Origin: Stappia sp. BW2
Lineage (GTDB): Bacteria; Pseudomonadota; Alphaproteobacteria; Rhizobiales; Stappiaceae
Reading direction: 5' to 3'
Length of the DNA: 64,000 nucleotides
Assembly: GCF_008107695.1 (NCBI RefSeq)
Contig: NZ_VIRG01000066.1
Span: 744,001-808,000, forward strand
In this document: piece by piece, positions 8,105 to 16,573 of the stretch
Numbering within the stretch: the stretch's first letter is position 1
Layout: each line of letters begins with the position of its first letter
Position numbers and translations under genes: made by a program
Notes under the pieces: generated by a model
Seen by the model: the letters and a program-made list of their open reading frames with translations, nothing else
What the model was told of the DNA's origin: nothing
Databases searched by the model: none

Positions 8105-10558
8105 TCAAAAGGCGGTCCGACCTGCGAAATTCAACGCACGCAGGTGCCCCTTTGGCACTGTCTCACCGTCATCGCGGAGGTCGGCTTCTATCTGTCTCAG
8201 CCGAACCCGCCTCGTTTCGCCCGGAGCCAGATGAAACCAGTTGTCTTCCGGTTCAAACCCTGGGACATCAACTGCGACCGATTGCAGAAACCGCTTGGCG
8301 GCAATCATCAGCGACCAGTTACCGGCCTCGTCCTTGAGAACGTTTGCCTCGGGTGCATCGAAATGACGGTTATGACCCCGGCCAAGCGGGAAGTGATGCG
8401 CTTCGGAGATCGGTTCACCGGTTTGCGCATCGCAAAGACGCACCACGGTGACATCGTGCGACGGTGGGCCAAAGCGGTAGGCGTAGGTAACGTCAAAGAA
8501 CGCTCCGATCAGATCGACCGCATTGAGCGTCTGCGCGCTGCGGGGCGCCAGAACAAGATCCATCTCTCCTGAAACCACCGGCACCTGGCCGTCCCTCAGG
8601 CAGGCGATACTGATCTTGACGGGCTGTTCCTGCCCCCGTTCGTTGATCACATGGATGGCCAGACCGTTGGTTCCCTCGTCACTCACACACGCCAGAACCG
8701 GCTGGAAGGCACGCTTGAGCGCATACCAGGCGGGCTTGGGCCGTCCCACCGCATCAATCAGTCCCCATCCAGCTCCGACTGTCAGGTCGGACAAGGTCCA
8801 GACCAGAGCGCCCTGACAGTTGGACGCAGGCCGCCGCCATTCGGCATATGTTTCGCCCATGACCTCGCCGGTGACCGCGCGTCCGAGTTCGAGATATCTG
8901 TCCGGGTCGCCATAGCGCAGGCTGGCAGGCTCGACGCCGTAAAGCAGCTTCAGATAGTGGTCGCGGACGTCCTCGAAATCCCAGCCGGCACCGCGGTCGC
9001 GCGGCACCCGCGCCTTCCAGCGCGGATCATGACCGGGTTTCGCCGCCAAGCCTTCCTCCAGGCTCTGCTGAACGGGAACGTTGGAAAAGGCGAGACATTC
9101 CCCTGCAAAGCGGACATCGGCTCGCCTGGCGTCTTCCAGCGGCCTCAAATAGGCCCCGACACCGTAATAATGCGCAATGCCTTCTTTGGGAGAAAACGGC
9201 AGCACCCCGCCGCAGGGCGAATTTGCCGCGTAGGGAACGTCCGGACGCAGCGCTGCGGCCATCGCCGGCAGGATCTCCTCGCACAGCGGCCCCTTCCAGC
9301 GATCTTCGGGAAGCCCCATCATGGCGCCCTGCTGGTAGATCTCGCTGCCACCGCACAAAACGGCAAGCGACGGGCAGCCCATGCTTTCCGTCAGTTGATC
9401 GCGCAGTTCCGCGTCAACTTCCTCAACGAAGACACTGTCCTTTACGGGATAATCATAATTGGCGAACTGAAAGTCCTGCCAGACCAGCAGGCCAAGTTCG
9501 TCGCAGAGCTCAAAGAAGGCACGGCTCTCGTAAAGCATCGTACCGCCGACGCGCAGCATGTTCATGCCCGCGTCCCGCGTCTTTTCCAACAGTGGACGAT
9601 AGGCCTCGCGGCTGGACGGAAGGTTCAACAGGTCCGCATTGGTCCAGACGGCTCCCCGACAGAAGACGGGGTCGCCGTTGATCTTCAGGCCAAAACCACG
9701 TCCGTCAGTGCCATGTTCTGCCTCAATCCGGCGAAAGCCTGTCTTGCCGAGCGCAAAAGTGTGATCCGCGCATTCAACCGCCATGTCGTAGAGTGCAGGG
9801 TCGCCATGCGTATGCGGCATCCAGGGGGTTATGCCCTCAGGGCGGAGTGTTGCCGCATAGGTGCCATCGTCCTGACGGGACATCTTCGCCGTTGCTCCAG
9901 CGCAGATCAGCGCAGGCTCGGTCGCCACGTTTTCAAGTCTGACCGCAACCGACAGCGTGGCGCTGCCATCCGGTGCCAGATCTGCCTGAATGTGCTTTTC
10001 AACGAGGCGCGGTGCTGCTTCACGTTCCAGCCGGATCGGGCGGTATGGACCGACAGCGTGGATTTCCGGGCACCAGCCGGGCATATGGCCCAGCAGCGTG
10101 GTCCGCACCAGTCTCAGGCCCTGGCTGGTTGCCAGCTGCGGTTTCCAGCGGGCACGCGGGCCCTTCGCGTTGAGATGCGGTTCAAGCGCACGAAAGCAGA
10201 TTTTCAGAACGTTGCGGCCGGTCAGTTCAACCGGAAGGCTGTACTTGCGGAACATGTTCCGGCTGGACAAAACCTCGACGTCGTTCAGGAAAACCTCGGC
10301 AATGGTTGCCAGCCCGTCCAGGCACAGGCGGTACTGCCCCGGCTCTGCGTCGAAACAGGCTTCGTACCAGACATCCTTGCCATGAAGCGGAACGGGGTTT
10401 TCCGGATCGTAGCGGCCAGCGTCCGCGAGAGAACCGGCAACGGTGCCGGGAACCTTCGCGGGGACACGATCCCGTTGATGGCCGGTTGCATGCGGCGTTT
10501 CGATAGCCCCCGGCTCCGTCAGTGACAGCGACCAGGCCCCTTCACCCAGGTCGATCAT
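8105..10558 (-). CDS. Glycoside hydrolase family 2 protein, beta-mannosidase-like
   Basis: This 817-residue protein has a GH2 jelly-roll sugar-binding domain (about 30-170), an immunoglobulin-like domain and a TIM barrel starting near GFGLKINGDPVFCRGAVW. MLRVGGTMLYES and LLVWQDFQFANYDYP match beta-mannosidases. The acid/base segment is CGGSE near residue 406 and the candidate nucleophile is in FAGECLAFSN near 487. No signal peptide is seen, so it is probably cytoplasmic. Its ATG directly follows the stop of the DUF1839 gene (TGAATG), so it belongs to the carrier-protein operon. A role in trimming a glycosylated product of that pathway is inference. Confidence 0.82.
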   Translation of the reverse strand: MIDLGEGAWSLSLTEPGAIETPHATGHQRDRVPAKVPGTVAGSLADAGRYDPENPVPLHGKDVWYEACFDAEPGQYRLCLDGLATIAEVFLNDVEVLSSRNMFRKYSLPVELTGRNVLKICFRALEPHLNAKGPRARWKPQLATSQGLRLVRTTLLGHMPGWCPEIHAVGPYRPIRLEREAAPRLVEKHIQADLAPDGSATLSVAVRLENVATEPALICAGATAKMSRQDDGTYAATLRPEGITPWMPHTHGDPALYDMAVECADHTFALGKTGFRRIEAEHGTDGRGFGLKINGDPVFCRGAVWTNADLLNLPSSREAYRPLLEKTRDAGMNMLRVGGTMLYESRAFFELCDELGLLVWQDFQFANYDYPVKDSVFVEEVDAELRDQLTESMGCPSLAVLCGGSEIYQQGAMMGLPEDRWKGPLCEEILPAMAAALRPDVPYAANSPCGGVLPFSPKEGIAHYYGVGAYLRPLEDARRADVRFAGECLAFSNVPVQQSLEEGLAAKPGHDPRWKARVPRDRGAGWDFEDVRDHYLKLLYGVEPASLRYGDPDRYLELGRAVTGEVMGETYAEWRRPASNCQGALVWTLSDLTVGAGWGLIDAVGRPKPAWYALKRAFQPVLACVSDEGTNGLAIHVINERGQEQPVKISIACLRDGQVPVVSGEMDLVLAPRSAQTLNAVDLIGAFFDVTYAYRFGPPSHDVTVVRLCDAQTGEPISEAHHFPLGRGHNRHFDAPEANVLKDEAGNWSLMIAAKRFLQSVAVDVPGFEPEDNWFHLAPGETRRVRLRQIEADLRDDGETVPKGHLRALNFAGRTAF

Positions 10559-11581
10559 TCAAACCCCGGCAGCGCTGACGACGGGAGAAAAGCGTGTTTC
10601 CTCGTCGCCATAGTGAGCGTCGAGCAACCGCATCAGACTGTCCCAGGCGTTGACCGCGGGCAGCAGGCCTTCGTCGAGTCCCTGAAACTTCTTGCGCATG
10701 ACCGCGCGCGCCAGCTTGAACTGCACCATCTTGCAGGTGGACGAAATGCTCTTGGCCATCTCAACACCCTCGGTGAGATCGGACCTTCCCTCCCTCACCA
10801 GCCAGTCAAGGTAGGACGAAAACAACTCGAAATTCGCCCCGAGCTGGCGCAGCGTGTTGAAGGCATAAAGGTGGAAGAAGCCGAACTCGCGTTCGCAGAT
10901 CTTTTCGACCTGCGCCGGGAAGACTTCCGCAAAAGCGGCAATCGGGTTGTGTTCCGGTCGGCGCTTCAGGTGGTGGCGCAGCAGGCTTTCCGAAACATTC
11001 AGGATGTGAGCTGGCGTCGGCAGCGTGCCTGGAACCTTCACGAATTCCGTATATGGCAGGAACGGTGTCGCCTTTTCATGTGCACCGCGCTGAAACACTC
11101 CGTCGAAATCGTCGCCCTCCAGCCGGTGCAGGCCCAGACCGTGGAAATACTCCATTGTCTTGGCTTCAAAATCCATCCAGTTGACCGCGATCGTGGTCTT
11201 GCCGTGAGCTTCGTGATAGCCGACACCGTGCGTATCGGGCAGGAAAAAGCTGTCAACCTCAACCAGCGAGAACCGGCCCCGTTCTATCTGCTGCTGAACA
11301 TGGGATTCCACCCGGTCATAGATGGCAAGCTCGGTGACCTTGAGGCCATAGAGCGCTTCCAGATCTTCCAGTGGCACCTTGAAGAAGGTGAACTGGTCAC
11401 CTTCAAAGTCCTGGGTCACCGAATAGGAAAGACAGGCCTCGGCCGGCAAGCCGAGCGACGGCAACACCTCGATCCAGACATCGAGATAGCAGTTGGTTTC
11501 GGGCCAGTCCCGGTCCTGGGAATGGAGCGGACTGCGCACGTAGGTTGCCGCATTGAAGCGGTCAAACACGGCTTGCGTCAT
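10559..11581 (-). CDS. DUF1839 family protein
   Basis: This 340-residue soluble protein has a Cys-containing N-terminus (WPETNCYLDVWIEVLPSLGL), the stretch DFEGDQFTFFKVP and an acidic middle (VEVDSFFLPDTHGVGYHEAHGKT) that I recognise as DUF1839. The family has no assigned reaction. It lies between the amino acid:[carrier protein] ligase and the GH2 gene, ten bases after the ligase stop, with AAGGGAAG ahead of ATG 11581. The GYHEAH segment could hold a Cys/His active site, and a transferase acting on the carrier-bound aminoacyl group is a plausible but untested guess. Confidence 0.75.
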   Translation of the reverse strand: MTQAVFDRFNAATYVRSPLHSQDRDWPETNCYLDVWIEVLPSLGLPAEACLSYSVTQDFEGDQFTFFKVPLEDLEALYGLKVTELAIYDRVESHVQQQIERGRFSLVEVDSFFLPDTHGVGYHEAHGKTTIAVNWMDFEAKTMEYFHGLGLHRLEGDDFDGVFQRGAHEKATPFLPYTEFVKVPGTLPTPAHILNVSESLLRHHLKRRPEHNPIAAFAEVFPAQVEKICEREFGFFHLYAFNTLRQLGANFELFSSYLDWLVREGRSDLTEGVEMAKSISSTCKMVQFKLARAVMRKKFQGLDEGLLPAVNAWDSLMRLLDAHYGDEETRFSPVVSAAGV

Positions 11582-11590
11582 GGTCTTCCC

Positions 11591-12502
11591 TTATCCCCAG
11601 AGCGCGGCACGGACGCCTTCAGGCCATTTGGACGTGTCGAAGCCGTGATGGCGGAACAGCGCAAGCGCCAGACGCTCGAGACCGAAGCCGACACAGGCTG
11701 TGTGGGCGGGTGTGCCATCAGCCTGGCGGATGTTCCAGGCCTTGCCGAAATTGTCCATGTGGTAGTTGAAGCTCATGCACGCCGTCGGCTTTTCTTCCGA
11801 GGTGATGGGCACCAGCATTTCGAATTTCAGTTCCTGTTCACGCTGACCGGACGCCATGATCTTGCCGGCACGGCCGAAGAATGGGTCATTGGCCACATCA
11901 ACGTTATGCGGCAGTTGCAGCCGTTCCATCATGTCCGAGCCGCGCTGTTTCCAGGTCTCGCGGAAGTCCATGGTCTGGTCGGCAGAACCGACACGCACGT
12001 ATTCGCGCTGGCGGAACATCTGCATCCGGGCCGGATCCTTGGAAGGCTCGTGGCGGAAGCAGTAGGACTGCAGGGCAACGTATGCGCCTTCCGCCGGCAA
12101 CGGGCCACGGCGCGACAGGATGGGATAAAGCGGATAGCAGGCAGCCGGGGTCAGTGCGACCTGGGTTGGCTTCTGGTCCTTGGACCAGTCTTCACCCGCG
12201 GCCATGCATTGCAACAGGCCCATGTGGTCATGGTCGTTGCCGCAAAAGGCATGAACGGTTCCTGCCAGCTGCGGAAAGTTCTTCATGTAGCCGCTGGTTT
12301 CGAAATCCTGCATGGTCATTCCCGGCGGGAAAACCATCGCTTCGGAAATTTCGTCCTGTCCATAAGTAAGTGCAAATTTTTCGAAACGGGCAATAACGTC
12401 TTCAAATTCGCCGCTGCGGGCATAAAGGCCGTCGACGCCGCTGTCATGCAGGACGCCTTTTGAAAAGAGCTGATCTAGAAAAGAGACTTGCGCGTCCATC
12501 AT
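11591..12502 (-). CDS. Amino acid:[carrier protein] ligase (class II aaRS-like)
   Basis: This 303-residue protein matches the seryl-tRNA-synthetase-derived ligases described in Bradyrhizobium and Agrobacterium that adenylate a small amino acid and transfer it to the phosphopantetheine of a carrier protein, not to tRNA. Visible are class II motif 2 (YCFRHEPSKDPARMQMFRQRE), motif 3 (GFGLERLALALF) and a probable zinc triad C122, E167, C270. There is no tRNA-binding domain. The start overlaps the upstream stop (TAATG at 12504-12500). The carrier-protein gene lies two genes upstream. The amino acid is not readable; glycine or alanine is expected from characterised members. Confidence 0.88.
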   Translation of the reverse strand: MMDAQVSFLDQLFSKGVLHDSGVDGLYARSGEFEDVIARFEKFALTYGQDEISEAMVFPPGMTMQDFETSGYMKNFPQLAGTVHAFCGNDHDHMGLLQCMAAGEDWSKDQKPTQVALTPAACYPLYPILSRRGPLPAEGAYVALQSYCFRHEPSKDPARMQMFRQREYVRVGSADQTMDFRETWKQRGSDMMERLQLPHNVDVANDPFFGRAGKIMASGQREQELKFEMLVPITSEEKPTACMSFNYHMDNFGKAWNIRQADGTPAHTACVGFGLERLALALFRHHGFDTSKWPEGVRAALWG

Positions 12503-13683
12503 TACCCCAAAAGACTGGTGTCTTGTTTGTTGACCAAGAGCATCGTGGACGTATTGCCCAGGATACGGTCGTTGGAAATCATCAGCTGCGCCGAATGCGC
12601 GTCGCGCAGGTGGCGACCGAGGCTGAATGGCGTTCCGTTCTTGTAACCGGCGATCCCGCAGATCAACATGCACTGGTTGATGATCGTCAGGATCGTCTGC
12701 GATGTGCCAATCTTCACGTTGTTCATGGCAACGGAGAAACTCATGGCATTCAGCGCATCGCTGTTGCCCTTGCAGCCTTCGAACTGCCTCAGGCCGGCAA
12801 CGACATTGGCCTTGACCAGTTGCAGCAGGCTGGACGTTTCGGCCAGGCGCAGCGCGCCCGGAGGCACCTGTCCCGGAGACTTGCGTGCGGCGGCCTTGAC
12901 GAAACTCTGTGCGCGCGCAACTGCGTCAGCGGCAATGCCGTACCAGAGCGCGCCCCACAGCAGGTGAGAGACCGCCAGCATGGATTGCGCCGCGATCTCC
13001 GCGAAGGGGCGCGGCAAGGTCTGCTCGGCCGGAGCTTCTGCCTTGAAAATATAACCGTCGGAACAGGTTCCCCGCATGCCGAGCGTGTCCCATTTGCTGG
13101 TTAGCTCAAGCGTGTACTGGTCTTTCAGGAAAATGGTCGCAATCTGATCGGAATGAGCTGCATCGGCGTTCCGGCGGGACGTCACCATGATGGCATCCGC
13201 ATCGGCACCATAGGAAATAACAGTCGCGTCCTTGGTGAGACGAACAGTGTCGCCTTCAACTTCGGCTGCACAGATCGAATTGCGCAAGTTGCCACCGATC
13301 CCGGCCTCACTGGTCGCCGAAGCGATCAGGAGTTGTTCGCAGCAGATCCGCTTCTGGAAAGCTTCATGCCAGGCACTGCCAACGGCGTAATCCGCCAGAC
13401 TGGCAATCTGGATCTGGTGCATTGCGTAAGTCATCGCTGTTGCTGAACATGACTGTCCGAGGATCGCGCAGATGTCGGCAATCTCGGTGAGCGTTGCCCC
13501 TTCCCCGCCGAATTCTGGACGGATCATGACACCCATGAGCCGTTCCGCTTTCAAGGCATTCATGCCTTCCACGGGAAAACGGCCTTCCACATCAACCTTG
13601 TCGGCATATTCCGCGGCGACGCTGGCGGCACGTTTGGCTCGATCTGCCAACCCAATGGCAGTGATCTTGGCTGCGGCAGTCAT
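12502..13683 (-). CDS. Acyl-CoA dehydrogenase-like flavoprotein
   Basis: This 393-residue protein has the acyl-CoA dehydrogenase layout: helical N-domain, beta-domain with ASATSEAGIGGN (FAD/substrate loop), the KWDTLGMRGTCSDGY segment and a C-terminal helical bundle. Near the C-terminus, where classical enzymes carry the base glutamate in YEGTS, this protein reads MISNDRILGNTS, so the usual base is not apparent. It starts three bases after the carrier-protein stop and overlaps the ligase start. In the pyrrole pathways such enzymes oxidise an aminoacyl group bound to a carrier protein; a similar role here is inference. Confidence 0.85.
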   Translation of the reverse strand: MTAAAKITAIGLADRAKRAASVAAEYADKVDVEGRFPVEGMNALKAERLMGVMIRPEFGGEGATLTEIADICAILGQSCSATAMTYAMHQIQIASLADYAVGSAWHEAFQKRICCEQLLIASATSEAGIGGNLRNSICAAEVEGDTVRLTKDATVISYGADADAIMVTSRRNADAAHSDQIATIFLKDQYTLELTSKWDTLGMRGTCSDGYIFKAEAPAEQTLPRPFAEIAAQSMLAVSHLLWGALWYGIAADAVARAQSFVKAAARKSPGQVPPGALRLAETSSLLQLVKANVVAGLRQFEGCKGNSDALNAMSFSVAMNNVKIGTSQTILTIINQCMLICGIAGYKNGTPFSLGRHLRDAHSAQLMISNDRILGNTSTMLLVNKQDTSLLG

Positions 13684-13686
13684 GGA

Positions 13687-13935
13687 TCAGGCAGCCTGCT
13701 CTTTCAGAATTTCAGTCAGTGCTGCGTCGATCTCGTCAATGGACGAGAACGATTTGCGGTTCAGCAGATGCTCCGGAAATTCGATGTCGAATTCTTCCTC
13801 GAGCGCCAGCATCACCTGGACGGACGCAAAAGACGACAGACCGGCATCATAGAGATCTGCACTGTCCGCGACATCGTCGATAGAAACCGGCAGATTGCCA
13901 TGTTTCGCCAAGAGGGTCCGAATGGTCTGTTTCAT
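13687..13935 (-). CDS. Acyl/aminoacyl carrier protein
   Basis: This 82-residue acidic helical protein resembles ACPs: DLYDAGLSSFASVQ followed by VMLALEEEFDIEFPE. Aligned on the EEEF end of helix II, S35 is the phosphopantetheine attachment site, in GLSS where classical ACPs have DSL. It is the first gene of the operon ACP-dehydrogenase-ligase-DUF1839-GH2 and the likely partner of the ligase two genes downstream. AAGGAC lies just ahead of ATG 13935. The absence of fatty-acid synthesis neighbours argues for a dedicated carrier rather than the housekeeping AcpP. Confidence 0.87.
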   Translation of the reverse strand: MKQTIRTLLAKHGNLPVSIDDVADSADLYDAGLSSFASVQVMLALEEEFDIEFPEHLLNRKSFSSIDEIDAALTEILKEQAA

Positions 13936-14285
13936 TTTGTCCTTACCACTTTCTCACGGTTACGTTTGAGTCGGTCCTTGAGTGTCGAGGCATCATCTAG
14001 ACCAAAAAACGATAAACTGTAATTAAAGGGCATGGTAAAAAATTACAAAAGACCAATCGTTAATGTTGATTAAGTTAAGGATTGTGCATCTGCTCAAGAA
14101 ACGAGCAAATATTCGACCCGCTTAGTGATTCTTCCGCTACGTTCGCTCACCTTAGCCAGCGGAGCACCTCGTCGGCGAAAACAAGATCGTAAGAATACGT
14201 GCAGCGCCTTGGCAGCGAAAGGCGGCCAAACTGACGGACCTTAGGGAAAGCGGGCCTCATTATTAGGATTCCGGCAGACATTTCC
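13936..14285. other. 350-bp AT-rich gap ahead of the carrier-protein operon
   Basis: No gene is seen here. Bases about 13990-14120 are much more AT-rich than the surroundings, and several TTAA words occur near 14060-14080 (GTTAATGTTGATTAAGTTAA). The promoter of the minus-strand carrier-protein operon must lie here, but I cannot single out a convincing -35/-10 pair. It separates the cluster into two transcription units. Confidence 0.6.
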
Positions 14286-15080
14286 CTACGGAAAGGCTGT
14301 GAAATCGATGTGCCCCACGGTGAGAATGAGATCCCCGGAGCTGATCTGCTCCTGCCGCAGCGACCACCATTGCGCCAGCTCCGCTTCGTTCAGCCCAACT
14401 TGCCTGCCGACATTTTGCCAGCCTGCGAGCAGCTCGCTCTGGAAATCTGCCGACGCATGGTCTGCCTGCCAATCAGACCGGCCCTCGACCACCTTGTAAC
14501 CGCGATCCTGAAACAGTTCGATGGCACGCCCGGCGGCAGCCGGACCGAGTGCGGGGCCAAACCCCTTGTCGGAAAGCTGATGGGTGTTGTGCGCGTCCAG
14601 AACCGCTGCATCGAAAGAAAGCTGCGGGGCGAAGACGGCGCGCCCATCATAGGTCAGACTCGCCAGAAACGGCTTTTTCGCGCGCACAACCTGATCGACC
14701 AGACGGACGAGAAACGGCTCCGAGACCAGATCCAGAAAGGCGGATGTGGTCACCGCATCGACCTCGGCAAACGGAAGCTGTTCCAGATCCCTCGCAAGGT
14801 CGATTTGCCGCATCGTCACGCTGTCCTGCCAACGTTGGCCAGCAACGTCCAGAAGTGCTGGATCGTAGTCGGTCAGAAGCCATTCCACCGAGCTGCCGAC
14901 GGAACGGCCTTTGCTGCGTGAAAGCGCCGATACGGTCGAGCCGGCTCCGCTTGCAAGGTCCAGAAAACGTAAACGGTCACTGCCGAGAGCGGCAAAAAAC
15001 GCGATTTCGACAGCCTCGTTACGAGCCGCGAGATCGATCGGCTCGCGCAAGGCCAGCCATTCAGGAGAAAAACCGGTCAT
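14286..15080 (-). CDS. Class I SAM-dependent methyltransferase
   Basis: This 264-residue Rossmann methyltransferase has motif I FLDLASGAGSTVSALS near residues 39-54 and an acidic post-I segment LLTDYDPALLDVA near 69-81 for binding S-adenosylmethionine. DAVTTSAFLDLVSE is the motif IV region. Its ATG overlaps the stop of the GT4 gene (ATGA at 15080-15077), so both are translated together. It is the last gene of the dehydrogenase/PTPS-like/GT4 operon. The substrate is unknown; methylation of the glycosylated pathway product is inferred from context. Confidence 0.82.
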   Translation of the reverse strand: MTGFSPEWLALREPIDLAARNEAVEIAFFAALGSDRLRFLDLASGAGSTVSALSRSKGRSVGSSVEWLLTDYDPALLDVAGQRWQDSVTMRQIDLARDLEQLPFAEVDAVTTSAFLDLVSEPFLVRLVDQVVRAKKPFLASLTYDGRAVFAPQLSFDAAVLDAHNTHQLSDKGFGPALGPAAAGRAIELFQDRGYKVVEGRSDWQADHASADFQSELLAGWQNVGRQVGLNEAELAQWWSLRQEQISSGDLILTVGHIDFTAFP

Positions 15081-16129
15081 TGGCTGGTATCCTCTAAGAG
15101 GTTTGCAAATTGCCGTGCTGCGTCTGTCCAGTCCGGCAAGCGTTCCGCAGCCTTTCTGGCTTCAGCGCTCAATCTGTCACGCGCGCCTTGATCTGAAATC
15201 AGGGCCTCAAGAGCGCGCCGCAAGGCATCGACATCCTCGACGCCGCAGTAGATGGCGGCCCCTTCCGGCAGCGTTTCCTTTACAGCACCGCCACCGCTGC
15301 CGATCACCGGCAAACCATAGGCAAGCGCTTCCGTATAGGCCATGCCATAGCCTTCATACCGGCTCGCAAGAACGAAAATGTCAGCCGACCGGAAGAAACC
15401 AGCCAGTTCCTGCGCTTGAACGGCGCCGTGGAAGGTGACCCTGCCGGAAAGATCAAGCTCGCGGACCTGAGCCAGCAGCGCCTGGTAACAGGCAGGATCC
15501 GCTTCTAGCCCGCCGACAATATCTAGGTGCCAGGGCAGAGCCTTCAGGCTGGCCAGGGCAGACAGCAACAGGTCATAGCCCTTGCGCGGCAGCAAGGTGC
15601 CGACTGCCAGAAGCTGTATAGTGTCCTGCTCCTGGCGCTCAAATGGCTCAGGCTTGTCGGTTCCCGGCAGAACAGCCGTGATGCGATCCGGCGCGATGCC
15701 GAACAGATCTTCAACCTGCGTTCCCGTGGCAGGGCTGGTGACAATGATGTGGCGGGCGAACGCCAGCACGCTGTTCTCGCTCTGGAAAAGTGCCTCCGAC
15801 TGTTCCTTTGACAGACCGTTTTCAAGGCATAGCGGGTGGTGCACCAGGGCAACCAGCTTGATCCGCTCGTGCAGCCGCTCCATGGCTTCCGACATCACAC
15901 CGAGGGCCAGTCCGTCAACGACGACAAGCGATCCTTCCGGAACCGAGGACAGTTTGTATTCGGCATGGCGCAGCGTTTCGTCGGCAGGAAACGGAAAGCC
16001 TTCTCCGAGCGACACAAGATCGACGTCCCAGCCGAGTGTGCGCAACCCGGCTATGATCCTGCGATCATAGCCATAGCCACCCGTCGGTGTGTTCAGGTCG
16101 CCTGGATAGGCAAAGACAAGCGAAGGCAT
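15077..16129 (-). CDS. Family 4 glycosyltransferase
   Basis: This 350-residue GT-B enzyme has the N-terminal acceptor domain (VFAYPGDLNTPTGGYGYDRR) and a C-terminal donor domain with LLAVGTLLPRKGYDLLLSAL and the EX7E motif in SRYEGYGMAYTEALAYG, the signature of GT4 retaining enzymes. It lies six bases after the pterin-synthase-like gene and overlaps the methyltransferase. The neighbours suggest a small-molecule acceptor rather than a cell-wall polymer, but that is inference. Confidence 0.87.
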   Translation of the reverse strand: MPSLVFAYPGDLNTPTGGYGYDRRIIAGLRTLGWDVDLVSLGEGFPFPADETLRHAEYKLSSVPEGSLVVVDGLALGVMSEAMERLHERIKLVALVHHPLCLENGLSKEQSEALFQSENSVLAFARHIIVTSPATGTQVEDLFGIAPDRITAVLPGTDKPEPFERQEQDTIQLLAVGTLLPRKGYDLLLSALASLKALPWHLDIVGGLEADPACYQALLAQVRELDLSGRVTFHGAVQAQELAGFFRSADIFVLASRYEGYGMAYTEALAYGLPVIGSGGGAVKETLPEGAAIYCGVEDVDALRRALEALISDQGARDRLSAEARKAAERLPDWTDAARQFANLLEDTSQ

Positions 16130-16135
16130 AACCTG

Positions 16136-16534
16136 TCAGATCCCGGCTTCGTACCAGGCGCGGGCGACGTGAGATTCGGAAATCGTCACGCGAATGGACT
16201 TCAGTTCTGATCCCGGACGACCCAGCCGGTCCTCTCTTGCCGCTTTGGCCAGGTGGTCATGAATGTGTTTGGTGAGGAATTCGGTCGTGGTGTTGATGCC
16301 GGCAAATTCCGGAACCTCGTCGAGGTTCTTGTAGTTCAACGGCTGCAAGACTTCTTTCAAGGCTTCATGTGCCCGGCCAATGTCGATCACCACGCCGTTG
16401 GAATCGAGGTTGTCCGCCAAGAATGCGGCATCGATGACGAAGGTGGCGCCATGCAAAGCCTGGGCCGGGCCGAACAGCTCTCCCTTGAAGGAGTGGGCAA
16501 TCATGACGTGATCGCGGACTTCAACTGCAAACAT
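16136..16534 (-). CDS. 6-pyruvoyl-tetrahydropterin synthase/QueD-like protein with altered active site
   Basis: This 132-residue protein has the T-fold family pattern: MIAHSF (first Zn His), LHGATF, VVIDIGRAHEALK, INTTTEFLTKHI and a final SESHVARAWYE. In QueD and PTPS the second motif is HGH, a catalytic Cys precedes it, and an Asp-His pair lies in LDHHYLND. Here they read HGA, no Cys, and LNYKNLDE. One Zn ligand and most catalytic residues are therefore lost while the fold-defining parts remain. Standard 6-carboxytetrahydropterin synthesis is unlikely; a changed reaction or a binding role in this cluster is more plausible. Confidence 0.8.
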   Translation of the reverse strand: MFAVEVRDHVMIAHSFKGELFGPAQALHGATFVIDAAFLADNLDSNGVVIDIGRAHEALKEVLQPLNYKNLDEVPEFAGINTTTEFLTKHIHDHLAKAAREDRLGRPGSELKSIRVTISESHVARAWYEAGI

Positions 16535-16573
16535 ATTCTCATCCTGAATTTACGAGGAAAATTGAAAGGGGGT

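Noticed and set aside
8651..10525. Plus-strand open frame of more than 600 codons opposite the GH2 gene
   Set aside because: It is an antisense shadow of a well-supported enzyme with no domain and no ribosome-binding site.
10613..12463. Plus-strand open frame opposite DUF1839 and the ligase
   Set aside because: It spans two genuine minus-strand genes and their junction, which shows it is fortuitous.
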